Notes under the pieces: generated by a model
Database searches by the model: none
Seen by the model: the letters and a program-made list of their open reading frames with translations, nothing else
What the model was told of the DNA's origin: nothing
Program-made: the position numbers and the translations under genes
Shown here: positions 36,881-45,684 of the stretch, in pieces
Layout of the letters: each line of letters starts with the position of its first letter
Numbering within the stretch: position 1 is the stretch's first letter
Source of the DNA: Arenicola marina
Taxonomy: Eukaryota; Annelida; Polychaeta; Arenicolidae
Assembly (NCBI GenBank): GCA_964019135.1
Contig: OZ025248.1
Coordinates: forward strand, 15,135,574 to 15,199,573
Direction of reading: 5' to 3'
Length of the DNA stretch: 64,000 nt

Positions 36881-37340
36881 AGGAGTGAGTTTGGATATGC
36901 GACCAGAGTACTCGGCGCAGATATTTGGAGCATGCGCACTCATACTTTCCGCTCATGTGGGGATCAAGATAAACCGAACGCAAAATCCGCGGTCCGCGTG
37001 AATGTTGCACTTGCATAACTGCACAAAACATGAAAATCATTAAAAAGTACCAAAAAATTAATCAACGGATACGTGTTGTGTTTATTATTTTATTTTCGTG
37101 GTTATAATATCATTTACAATTTGTTTACAGGTCGAAATACTAATTTATATATATTTTACGTATTATGGGACCTGGACGCCATGTTGGAAGTCCTCGTGAC
37201 CCTCCTCTGGGTGGGGGATTAAGGTCCGGGAATAAAATGTACCACGTGACCGTCCTATCGGACCACAATCTCCGCGTTCGGTTATGCACTTCACGGAGTC
37301 CGATTACTCCGCTCGCATACCCGAACTCACTCTGAGCTTA
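36881..37340. other. Unique spacer between the two 56-bp blocks
   Basis: AT-rich; no gene recognised. Confidence 0.45.
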
Positions 37341-37500
37341 GACCGAGCGCCACCTAGTGAATGGAGGAGACACCGCCTGAAGATCAGATAGAGCTTTGAC
37401 TGAGCACCACCTAGCGAATGGAGGAGACACCAGTCGTCTGCTGATAGAGCTTTGACCGAGCGCCACCTAGTGAATGGAGGAGACACCGCCTGCAGATCAG
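37341..37500. repeat. 56-bp repeat cluster with CTCF-like motifs, right block (3 copies)
   Basis: Three more copies of the 56-bp unit in the same orientation (GAGCGCCACCTAGTGAATGG and variants) at about 37345, 37400 and 37457. Confidence 0.8.
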
Positions 37501-37504
37501 ATTA

Positions 37505-37885
37505 TACGGAGAATATCCAGAATACAAAAGTTATATTGAACATATACAGCATACAAGAGTCACAAAATAATATTGTGAATATACAGCATACAAGAATCAC
37601 AAAGTTATATTGAGAATATACAGCTTACAACAGTCACAAAATAATATTGTGAATATACAGCATACAAGATTCGCAAAGTTATATTAAAAATTGATATACC
37701 GCATACAAGTCACAAAATAATATTGTGAATATACAGCATACAAGAGTCACAAAGTTATATTGAGAATATACAGCATGCACGAGTCGCAAAGTTATATTAA
37801 AAACTGATATACAACATACAAGAGTCACAAAGTTATATTGTGAATATACAGCATACAAGACTCACACAGTTATACCGAGAAGACA
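37505..37885. repeat. AT-rich ~37-bp tandem repeat, about 10 copies
   Basis: Units of GAATATACAGCATACAAGAG followed by TCACAAAGTTATATT or TCACAAAATAATATTGT. Confidence 0.85.
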
Positions 37886-38490
37886 AGACTCTCATTAGGG
37901 AGCTGAACACGGCATTGATTAATCAAGGCATCACCCTTCTTGGCACTGGTAGAATTCACTGAACCTGTATTTGAAACTCAGGGGTTCTCTGGTACCAAAA
38001 ATCGTGAGCCTACGTCGTCTTGAGCCGCTCGCCAGAACCAAGGAGGCGGCGGGGCGGGTGTTCGGTGAGGGCTGGTCTCCGTGAAGACTCTACCCCCACT
38101 CCCCCACTCCCCCAACGTGAGACATTTGTTGCCAAGGAGAATCTTTCCATTACTCGGATCTCTGAATACCTGGTGTTGCTAGACATCCACAGGGTCGATA
38201 GGGCGCAATAATTTGTTTTAATCCTACTACTCACACATACTCAGTCCAGTTTAGTTACATATGCATATCTTGTTAATAAAATTGTCTATTAATCCGAAGT
38301 ATCAGTGTGCAAAATAAAACACAATATTTGTTTTGACTGGACTACTTTTAGTAAACTTACGTTCTGCTGTGGTTGTCCAATTTATGCACTTATCGCTAAC
38401 AAATGTAATGAGATGTACCGCTGGTCACAATGCGACCATATATGTTAATGGACCTTTATAAAGTATCATAATGTACTCTATCATGAGCGA
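37886..38490. other. Unique AT-rich spacer
   Basis: No gene recognised; lies 3' of the minus-strand LRR gene. Confidence 0.4.
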
Positions 38491-38830
38491 ACACAATCTT
38501 ACACAATCTTATATTTGTTATTAAACGCAATTAGCGAACACAATCTAATATTTGTTATTAAACACAATTAGCGAACACAATCTTATATTTGTTATTAAAA
38601 GCTGTAATTTCCACTTTCGCTAATTGTGAAAATGTTGCTTTAAACAAGCTAATTGTGAAAATGTTACTTTAAACAAGCTACTGGTAAAAAGGTTACTTGT
38701 CAAGAAGCTAGTAATTGTGAAAATGTTACTTTAAACAAGCTAATTGTGAAAATGTTACTTTAAACAAGGTAATTGTGAAAATGTTACTTTAAACATAGTA
38801 ATTGTGAAAAGATTAATTGTAAACCAGCTA
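38491..38830. repeat. AT-rich 37-bp and 29-bp tandem repeats
   Basis: Three copies of a GAACACAATCTTATATTTG unit with an ATTAAACACAATTAGC spacer, then about seven copies of a unit containing TAATTGTGAAAATGTTACTT and TAAACAAGC (period about 29 bp). They lie within 90-430 bp downstream of the LRR gene stop codon. Confidence 0.85.
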
Positions 38831-38915
38831 ATTGGACGTCTTCGATACGGCACACCAGACGATGCCATAGAGTAAAACTGTCGGTTATTGTCGTGACCTT
38901 CAGACATAATTTGGG

Positions 38916-41219
38916 CTAGAGCGTGGCCTCTAGTGGCTGGTAGCTCCCTTTGTGACGAATCTCATACCAACTCGAGTTGTCAACGAGGGCACGATCTACA
39001 TCTGTCTTACCCTCCGACGACCGCCGCTGATGGCGGTGTCGTCGCTTGTGGGTATTAGTTGAAACCAGCTTTAGCGCCAAGAGCGCCGTCTGGACACAGG
39101 CCATCAGAATCAGGACGCACAGAATAGCAATAACGTAGACTGGTGGCGTACTGGAGGGTGGAGGGAGGGGTGGCGTACTGGAAGGTGTTGGGAGGGGTAA
39201 CGGAGTGGAGGGAGAGTGGGTAGAGGATGGCGGGGTGGAGGGTGACGCAGAGGAGGGTGACTGAGTGGAGGGTGACGGGGTGGAGGGTGATGCAGCGGAG
39301 GGTGACTGGGTGGAGGGTGACGCAGAGGAGGGTGACTGGGTGGAGGGTGACTGGGTTGAGGGTGACGCAGAGGAGGGTGAGTGAGTGGAGGGTGACGGGG
39401 TGGAGGGTGATGCAGCGGAGGGTGACTGAGTGGAGGGTGACGGGGTGGAGGGTGATGCAGAGGAGGGTGACTGGGTGGAGGGTGACGCAGAGGAGGGTGA
39501 CTGAGTGGAGGGTGACGCAGAGGAGGGTGACAGAGTGGAGGGTGACGAGGTGAAGAGTGACAGCTCGGAGGGTGACAGCTCGGTGGGTGACGGAGTGGAG
39601 GGTGACGGAGTGGAGGGTGATGGAGTGGTGGAGGGTGACGGGGTGGAGGGTGACGGGGTGGAGGGTGATGCAGAGGAGGGTGACTGAGTGGCGGGTGATG
39701 GAGTCGAGGGTGACGGGGCGGAGGGTGACGGAGTGGAGGGTGACATGGTGGAGGATGACGGGGTGGAGGTTATCTGGGTGGAGGGTGACAGGGTGGAGGG
39801 TGACGGGGTGGATGGTGATGGGGTGGAGAGTGACAGCTCGGTGGGTGACGGGGTGGAGGGTGACGGAGTGGAGGGTGATGGAGTGGAGGGTGACGGGGTG
39901 GAGGGTGATGGGGTGGAGGGTGATGCAGAGGAGGGTGGCGGGGTGGTGACAGAAGCACCAGTGAGACCCCCAGTGACCTGTGATTGAGGCGTGGTTGTTA
40001 CACCCCCGGGTTCCGCCATACTAGTGTACCCACATAGGCGCCGCGAGGGAGTCACGGTCTCCGGGGAGTCACACGTGTCATCCCGCCGGAAGGTCGGTAA
40101 CGTCAACAAGACTTCCATCGTGTCTCTGGTCAAGGGACACGGTCCGTTCTCCCTGAGGTCCAGGATCTCCAACACCCCCAACAGAGGGCAGAAAGCCTCC
40201 CCGCTGACGTTTCTCAGTTCATTACGAGATAGATCCAAACTGCGTAAGCCTGGCATACCGGATAAATCGTCCCTGGTAACATTCTCTATGTGATTGTCAG
40301 ACATATTCAACACCTCCAGACCCGATATCTGATATGTCGGAATGCTGGTTAGGTTGGACCTCGTTATGGTCAACACCTTTAAACCTTTTAAACTCCTGAT
40401 CAGCATCTCCGGAATCACTTGTACTCCATCAAGCGAGATCTCTTTGATCCGCCGGGCCCTGACCTCTCTCATCAGGGGACATATGTGCTTATCAGTTGGC
40501 AGGCAAGAGTGAAGAAACGCGTCTTCTGGAATGCGAGGCATGTCCACTTGTAGATTAATATGAGTCAGGTTATCAAACAACTCATGGAGAAGTCCGGAAG
40601 GCCATTCATCTAAGTTCTTTGCGACCAAAGTAAACTTAGTAAGATTTGGCAAAGGCTGCAGCAGATTCGGTGGTAGAGACTGACACGCTGGAAGGACAAG
40701 CGTCAAGTTTATCAAGAATGTCTGGTTACGAAACAGTTCGACAGGCATCCAGATATCCTCCTCTACTTCGAGGTATAAATCAAGAAGATTGGGAGAGTTG
40801 AAGAAGACGTTGGCACTCGCCAGGGTCCTCGTCCTCACAGAAAGTTCTGTCAGATGGTCTAAGAAAATGAAGCTATCGGTGTTGAGTTCGCTGAGCCTGT
40901 TTCCGCGTAAGTACAATCTTCGAAGTTTTGTAGAATTGGCAAAGATATTGGCACTCAGATTGCGAATATCATTGAATTCGACGTTCAGCGTCGTCAGGTT
41001 TTGATAGAAGGTCAAGTCGGTTGCTGAAATAGCGGTCAGGTTATTGAAGCTTAAATCCAAGTATTCCGTGTCAGAAGAGAGGTTCTTGGGGAAGTGTTCC
41101 AGCTGCCGATGCGATAGAATGTTCTTCGCGGTTCCCGGATGTGACGCGCTGGAGACACCGTGGACAATCTGTAGCATCCCAAGGCATAACACTAGGTCAC
41201 GGATCCAGCCCATCGTCAA
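38916..41219 (-). CDS. LRR / mucin-like stalk single-pass membrane protein (767 aa)
   Basis: Single coding exon. Residues 1-25 form a signal peptide (hydrophobic LVLCLGMLQIVHGV). Residues about 38-345 hold leucine-rich repeats, clearest at 52-62, 76-86, 100-110, 302-312 and 326-336 (LxxLxLxxNxL pattern), with about ten NxS/T sites. Cysteines at 344, 361, 383 and 396 suggest an LRR C-terminal cap. Residues about 405-692 are a Ser/Thr/Pro stalk of SPSTP/SPSSA repeats encoded by a 15-bp-based minisatellite. A transmembrane helix follows at about 694-719 (VIAILCVLILMACVQTALLA), then a 48-residue tail starting with basic KRRHRHQRR and carrying two tyrosines. There is no TIR or kinase domain. The order resembles GPIb-alpha, so adhesion or recognition at the cell surface is an inference. 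The start (MTMG) is just after a strong 3' splice site, so a 5' UTR intron is likely. I do not recognise an ortholog. Confidence 0.85.
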   Translation of the reverse strand: MTMGWIRDLVLCLGMLQIVHGVSSASHPGTAKNILSHRQLEHFPKNLSSDTEYLDLSFNNLTAISATDLTFYQNLTTLNVEFNDIRNLSANIFANSTKLRRLYLRGNRLSELNTDSFIFLDHLTELSVRTRTLASANVFFNSPNLLDLYLEVEEDIWMPVELFRNQTFLINLTLVLPACQSLPPNLLQPLPNLTKFTLVAKNLDEWPSGLLHELFDNLTHINLQVDMPRIPEDAFLHSCLPTDKHICPLMREVRARRIKEISLDGVQVIPEMLIRSLKGLKVLTITRSNLTSIPTYQISGLEVLNMSDNHIENVTRDDLSGMPGLRSLDLSRNELRNVSGEAFCPLLGVLEILDLRENGPCPLTRDTMEVLLTLPTFRRDDTCDSPETVTPSRRLCGYTSMAEPGGVTTTPQSQVTGGLTGASVTTPPPSSASPSTPSPSTPSPSTPSPSTPSPSTPSPTELSLSTPSPSTPSPSTLSPSTQITSTPSSSTMSPSTPSPSAPSPSTPSPATQSPSSASPSTPSPSTPSPSTTPSPSTPSPSTPSPTELSPSELSLFTSSPSTLSPSSASPSTQSPSSASPSTQSPSSASPSTPSPSTQSPSAASPSTPSPSTHSPSSASPSTQSPSTQSPSSASPSTQSPSAASPSTPSPSTQSPSSASPSTPPSSTHSPSTPLPLPTPSSTPPLPPPSSTPPVYVIAILCVLILMACVQTALLALKLVSTNTHKRRHRHQRRSSEGKTDVDRALVDNSSWYEIRHKGSYQPLEATL
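39150..39945 (-). repeat. 15-bp-based coding minisatellite in the LRR gene
   Basis: On the plus strand GTGGAGGGTGACGGG-like units repeat about 50 times; on the coding strand they give SPSTP, SPSSA, SPTEL and SPSTQ. The length stays in frame through the whole stalk, unlike the non-coding arrays elsewhere, which supports selection for an open frame here. Copy-number polymorphism between individuals would be expected. Confidence 0.9.
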
Positions 41220-41224
41220 GGTGT

Positions 41225-41240
41225 CCTACAAAAAATTTAT
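41225..41240 (-). promoter_or_regulatory. Probable 3' splice site of a 5' UTR intron
   Basis: On the minus strand the sequence just before the start codon is AAATTTTTTGTAG followed by GACACCTTGACG and ATG. A T-rich tract ending in TAG fits an acceptor. The upstream exon was not identified. Confidence 0.4.
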
Positions 41241-41402
41241 GCATGCAACAGTATGCATTTAATTCAGCATGATGCTAGAAGTGTCATACCTGAACAAGAA
41301 TTAAAGTTCTATCAAGTCAGGAATATAAATGGTGACTAATCGGACGGAAAGTTTTATTTCCCCACCAATATTTAGGCACTCGGTTACTCATATTGGTTAC
41401 GG
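41241..41402. other. Short spacer upstream of the LRR gene
   Basis: No feature seen apart from the possible intron of the LRR gene. Confidence 0.4.
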
Positions 41403-41661
41403 GGCCGCCCCGATAGCTCAGTGGGTTGGAACGCTCTCCTTGAGTGATCTGGCCACCTGAGAGCCTAACGGCACGTGGATCGGTGGTTCGCGCCCCGCTG
41501 TGGCCATGTCTGTGTGGTCGCAGGATAAAGAGCCCATGTTTTTCTTCGTAAAGATTAGGGGGTGACTCCCGGGGACATGGCTCCAATCTCTCTTCCTTCT
41601 CCCATTGACGCGATATGACCATAGGTGGTTAAAGCGTCCTGAATAACCAACAAACCAACCA
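41403..41661 (+). mobile_element. SINE, fullest copy (tRNA-derived head)
   Basis: The head GCCCCGATAGCTCAGTGGG contains a box-A-like segment and GGTTCGCGCC about 70 bp later is a box-B-like segment, so an RNA polymerase III tRNA-type promoter is visible. The head is followed by a conserved body (GTGTGGTCGCAGGATAAAG, CTTCCTTCTCCCATTGA) and a tail of CCAA-type repeats. Three other copies occur at 8512, 41991 and 44381. The tRNA fold is too degraded to be a real tRNA gene. The family name is not known to me. Confidence 0.88.
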
Positions 41662-41990
41662 TCCCTTTGGCGCATATCGCGCTTCTTCTTCGATTGAATT
41701 TGATTACACAGAATAATGCGTACTACAGTGCAAGCCGCCTGATGAAAAAAACTGTTTGTATGGAAACTTCCGATTGTATTTCTACTTATCTTGAATTTAA
41801 CAAAAGTTATGTTGGATGATCTTTGCATATTCATAAACAGCCCACGGCAGCAGAATGGCCGCTGTGAACACATAGAGTATATCAATTGAAATGAAATGAA
41901 ATATATTGGTGTTTTGGCCGCTTTTGTGCACGCAAAAAGGGCTAATCTGGGCCAAGGAATTTCCCGAGATGACGAAGGATAAAAAGATGA
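41662..41990. other. Spacer between two SINE copies
   Basis: Unique sequence; no gene recognised. Confidence 0.4.
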
Positions 41991-42240
41991 TTGGTTGGTT
42001 GGTTGTATATATATTCAGGACTCTTTTCAGGAAATTCAGGTCAGGTTTAGTCATATCGCGTCAATGGGAGAAGGAAGATGAGTGGAGCCATGCGCCCAGG
42101 TGTAACCCACCTACTTTCTGCGAAGAAGGACATGGGATCTTTATCCTGCGACCACACAGACATAGCCACAGCGGGGCGCGGACCACCGATCGAAGTGCCG
42201 TTAGGCTCTCAGGTGGCCTGAGCACTCAAGGCGAGTGCTC
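41991..42240 (-). mobile_element. SINE copy 3, minus strand, 5'-truncated
   Basis: Starts with TTGGTTGGTTGG (the tail) and runs through CTTTATCCTGCGACCACAC and GGGGCGCGGACCACCGATCG to the start of the tRNA-like head, which is cut before box A. It is inverted relative to the copy at 41403, about 330 bp away. Confidence 0.85.
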
Positions 42241-42439
42241 GGATGAAAGGATAAAACATGCTCCCGATGAAGGCGGCTGTGAATTGAGCTAAGAAACAAG
42301 TACGGTTGTAAAGAATCCCCCCAAAATATTTTACCTTTATATCTTGCTTTATTAGTTTAACACGGAAGAACAAAACGGTGACTCCTGTTCCCGTCACTTA
42401 GACTGCGACCATATGTCCCTCTATCAACCATTGCTTCCG

Positions 42440-43812
42440 TCCGTACGGACCATGGATTGGTAATCCGCCCCTTACTCACTCCTATGGATTAGTAACCCAT
42501 GGTAAGGATTGATAATCCGCCCCTTACTCACTCCTATGGATTAGTAACCCATGGTAAGGATTGATAATCCACCCCTAACTCACTCCTATGCATTAGTAAC
42601 CCATGGTAGGAAATGGTAATCCGCCCCTAACTCACTCCAATTGACTAGTAGCCCATAGTAGGGATCAGCACTCCGCACCTAACTCGCACCAATGGATTAG
42701 AAACCCATGGTGGGGATTGATAATCCACCCTAACTCACTCCCATGCATTAGTTACCCATGGTAGGGATTGGTAATCTGCCCCTTACTCACTCCCATGGAT
42801 TAGTTACCCATGGTAGGGATTGGTAATCTGCCCCTTACTCCTATGGATTAGTAACCCATGTTAGGGATTGATAATCCGACCCTTGCTCCTCCGCACCTAA
42901 CTCGCACCAATGGATTAGAAACCCATGGTGGGGATTGATAATCCACCCTAACTCACTCCCATGCATTAGTTACCCATGGTAGGGATTGGTAATCTGCCCC
43001 TTACTCACTCCCATGGATTAGTTACCTATGGTAGGGATTGGTAATCCGCCCCTAACTCACTACGATGGATTAGTAACCGTGATTGATAATCCACCCTAAC
43101 TCACTCCTATGGATTAGTAACCCATGGTAGAGATTGATAATCGGCCCCTTACTCCTATAGATTAGTTACCCATGGTAGGGATTGGTAATCCGCCCCTAAC
43201 TCACTACTATGGATTAGTAACCCATGGTAGGGATTGATAATCGGCCCCTTACTCACTACTATGGATTAGTAGCCCATAGTAGTTATTGATAATTCACCCC
43301 TAACGCATTCCTATGGTATAGTAACCCATGGTAGGGATTGATAATCCGATTCTTACTCCTATGGATTAGTTACCCATGGTAGGGATTGGTAATCCGCCCC
43401 TAACTCACTACTATGGATTAGTAGCCCATGGTAGGGATTGATAATGCACCCCTAAGTCACTCTTATGGATTAGAAACCCATGGTAGAGATTGATAATCCG
43501 CCCCTAACTCACTACTATGGATGAGTTAACCATAGTAGGGATTAGCACTCCGCACCTAACTCACTCCCATGGATTAGTTACCCATGGTAAGGATTGGTAA
43601 TCTGCCCCTTACTCACTCCTATGGAATAGTTATCCCATGGGAGCGATTGGTAATCCACCCCTTACTCACTACTATGGATTAGTAGCCCATGGTAGGGATA
43701 TATAATCCACCCCTAACTCACTCCTATGGATTAGTAACCCATGGTAGGGATTGATAATCCGACCCTTACTCCTATAGATTAGTTACCCATTAGTTAGGGA
43801 TTGTTAATCCGC
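42440..43812. repeat. ~52-bp tandem repeat array, about 27 copies
   Basis: Unit of GGATTAGTAACCCATGGTAG and GGATTGATAATCCGCCCC plus TAACTCACTCCTAT with many deletions and substitutions. A block near 42660-42790 recurs near 42890-43010. Non-coding. Confidence 0.93.
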
Positions 43813-44380
43813 TGCGGTGGTACCCTCAATTCGCAGGTCCTGGTGGGCGGTGCCCGGCGACGGTGTTTCCGAACACAAGTATTATTTTGGAATCATTCTC
43901 CAGTCTTTTGTCTTTGGCACTTTGAGTCGGCGCAGGGACCCGCTTCGCACTCCATTTACAGGGTTTTTTTTGTCAGGGATTTTCCACTTAAGAGCTCATT
44001 TTCAACGGGATTACTTACACGACGGGCTGGAGACTACTGCCAGCCCCGGAGGGGGGTGGGGTGGGGGGTGGGGTGGCACTACATTAGTTATTAGTACAGT
44101 GGTGGGGGTGTGCCGCCCAGTCCATGGAGGTCATTGAGAGAGAATTTTTTGGTTAAAAAAGACATCCAAAATAGACACTGACAGTCATGGCAATGTGTAT
44201 GAACACTCGATATCAACTGAAATATATCTTCGATGGCCTCAGATTGCCGCATCGAGGGAAATTGTGGATTTCTGCTCCGAGGATTGAGAGAAGAAAGGCG
44301 AAACAAGTGGTCAATAAGGCGGCACATATGTATATATGTAACTATATACCACCTAACTGTACAACGGCTAATAATAGCAC
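43813..44380. other. Unique spacer
   Basis: No gene recognised; G-rich tract at 44049-44076. Confidence 0.4.
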
Positions 44381-44528
44381 GGTACCCCCTACTCTTTGCG
44401 AAGAACGAAATGTGATCTTTATCCTGCGACCACACAGACATGGCCACAGCGGGGCGCGAACCACCGGCTATCCAGTGGTCGGGGCGCTTAAGGCGAGCGC
44501 TCTAACCCACTGACCTATCGGGGCGGTC
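44381..44528 (-). mobile_element. SINE copy 4, minus strand, lacking the tail
   Basis: Keeps the tRNA-like head (ending CCTATCGGGGCGG on the plus strand, that is CCGCCCCGATAGG on the minus strand) and the body up to the CTTTGCGAAGAACG segment, but not the CCAA tail. Confidence 0.8.
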
Positions 44529-45160
44529 CTTTGTACTTTGAAGTAATGTTTACTTACCCGTTATATGTTAATAAGACCGATCCAGGCTGTCAATCGTTCG
44601 CTGACGTCACTTGCTTTTATCCAATCGTGTGGTGAATAAAAGGTCTTCCACGTGCGTTAAGTCGGACAAACAAGTCGGACAAACAGAGCGACGTGTCACT
44701 TTGTTGTCGGTTTCAGAGATGAGTACTGCTCACTTGTACTTACCATCAGCTATGATTGTCAATTTCCTAATCACGCTTAAGGAAAAAGGACTAAAGCGTG
44801 GACGGGGCTTAGTGTTGGACTGTACCTGCGACAGCGATTATGATTGGTTGGCATTCATTCATATGCGCAGGATTAACTGGATCATAAGTTCAATATCACG
44901 TGACGAGCCAGTCAATATTAATCTCCAATGGGGGATGTGACACATGGGCGTTGCTACAAGTTTGTTTTCACATTACGTTTTTTTGAGTGATATCCCTTTG
45001 AGTGATACTTCTGGGTCCGCCTGTGAGGGTGGCTAGTACACAATATGTGGATATCATATAAAGTCACAGGAGACACAATGACATGACACAACTTCCCCTT
45101 ACGGATATCGGGGCCAATTACTCGTCGTGAAGGCGGGCGTTCGCCCCCCCCCCACCACCC
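44529..45160. other. Unique spacer
   Basis: An open frame at 44611-44940 has no recognised domain and is not called. Confidence 0.4.
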
Positions 45161-45330
45161 CTGGGGCGGATCCAGAAAATGTGGATAGGGGGGCCGGTTT
45201 TAGAGTCGGATCCAGATATGCTAGATAGAGGGACCGGTTTTGGTTCATACGTTATGGTTTGGGGCCCTAAAAGTGGGGGCCGGGGCCGGGTCGCCCCCAC
45301 CCCCCCCCCCCCCCCCCGGATCCGCCCCTG
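45161..45330. mobile_element. MITE with hAT-like CWGGGGCGGATCC ends
   Basis: The left end CTGGGGCGGATCCAGA and the right end GGATCCGCCCCTG are inverted copies. Two internal repeats (GGATCCAGA...GGGGGCCGGTTTT and GGATCCAGATATGC...GGACCGGTTTT) and a long C run lie between. Ends of the form CAGGGGCGGATC are known from hAT transposons; no clean 8-bp target duplication is visible. Non-coding, about 170 bp. Confidence 0.55.
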
Positions 45331-45680
45331 CGCCCACTCTGGGCCACGCGCACTTCGCCAGGGGCTGAGCCTCCTGGTACCAGTGGCGTCAGCTACTTCC
45401 CCAATGTATTCGCTCACTCGTCCGTCAGGGCGGCGCTGCGTAAACTGATAGGACCTGCCATTCAACTGAAACTGGCCAATACTGGGACATTGAGCTCTTT
45501 GATAATCGGGAGGACGGGAGGGGGGTAGGGGGGTAGGGGGGGCACATTTTAACTACACCAGTTTATCTTTCCACAGCGATTCGTCTGAGTGTATAAGGTA
45601 TCTTTCCTATCGATGTTAACAATGTTAACAATGTTAACAAATAAAATATTAATATAATATTAATTGACGCAGTGGCCGGC
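45331..45680. other. Unique spacer
   Basis: No gene recognised. Includes AATGTTAAC repeats at 45612-45640. Confidence 0.4.
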
Positions 45681-45684
45681 ATCC

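Noticed and set aside
39227..39987. Plus-strand frames of WRVTGWRV and VEGDG repeats
   Set aside because: They are the antisense of the Ser/Thr/Pro stalk of the well-supported LRR gene.
41403..41490. tRNA gene
   Set aside because: Box A and box B-like sequences are present, but the acceptor arms do not pair properly and the sequence continues into a repeated body and tail shared by three other copies; it is a SINE head.
44611..44940. 109-codon plus ORF
   Set aside because: No recognised motif, no splice or promoter support; length is not unusual by chance.
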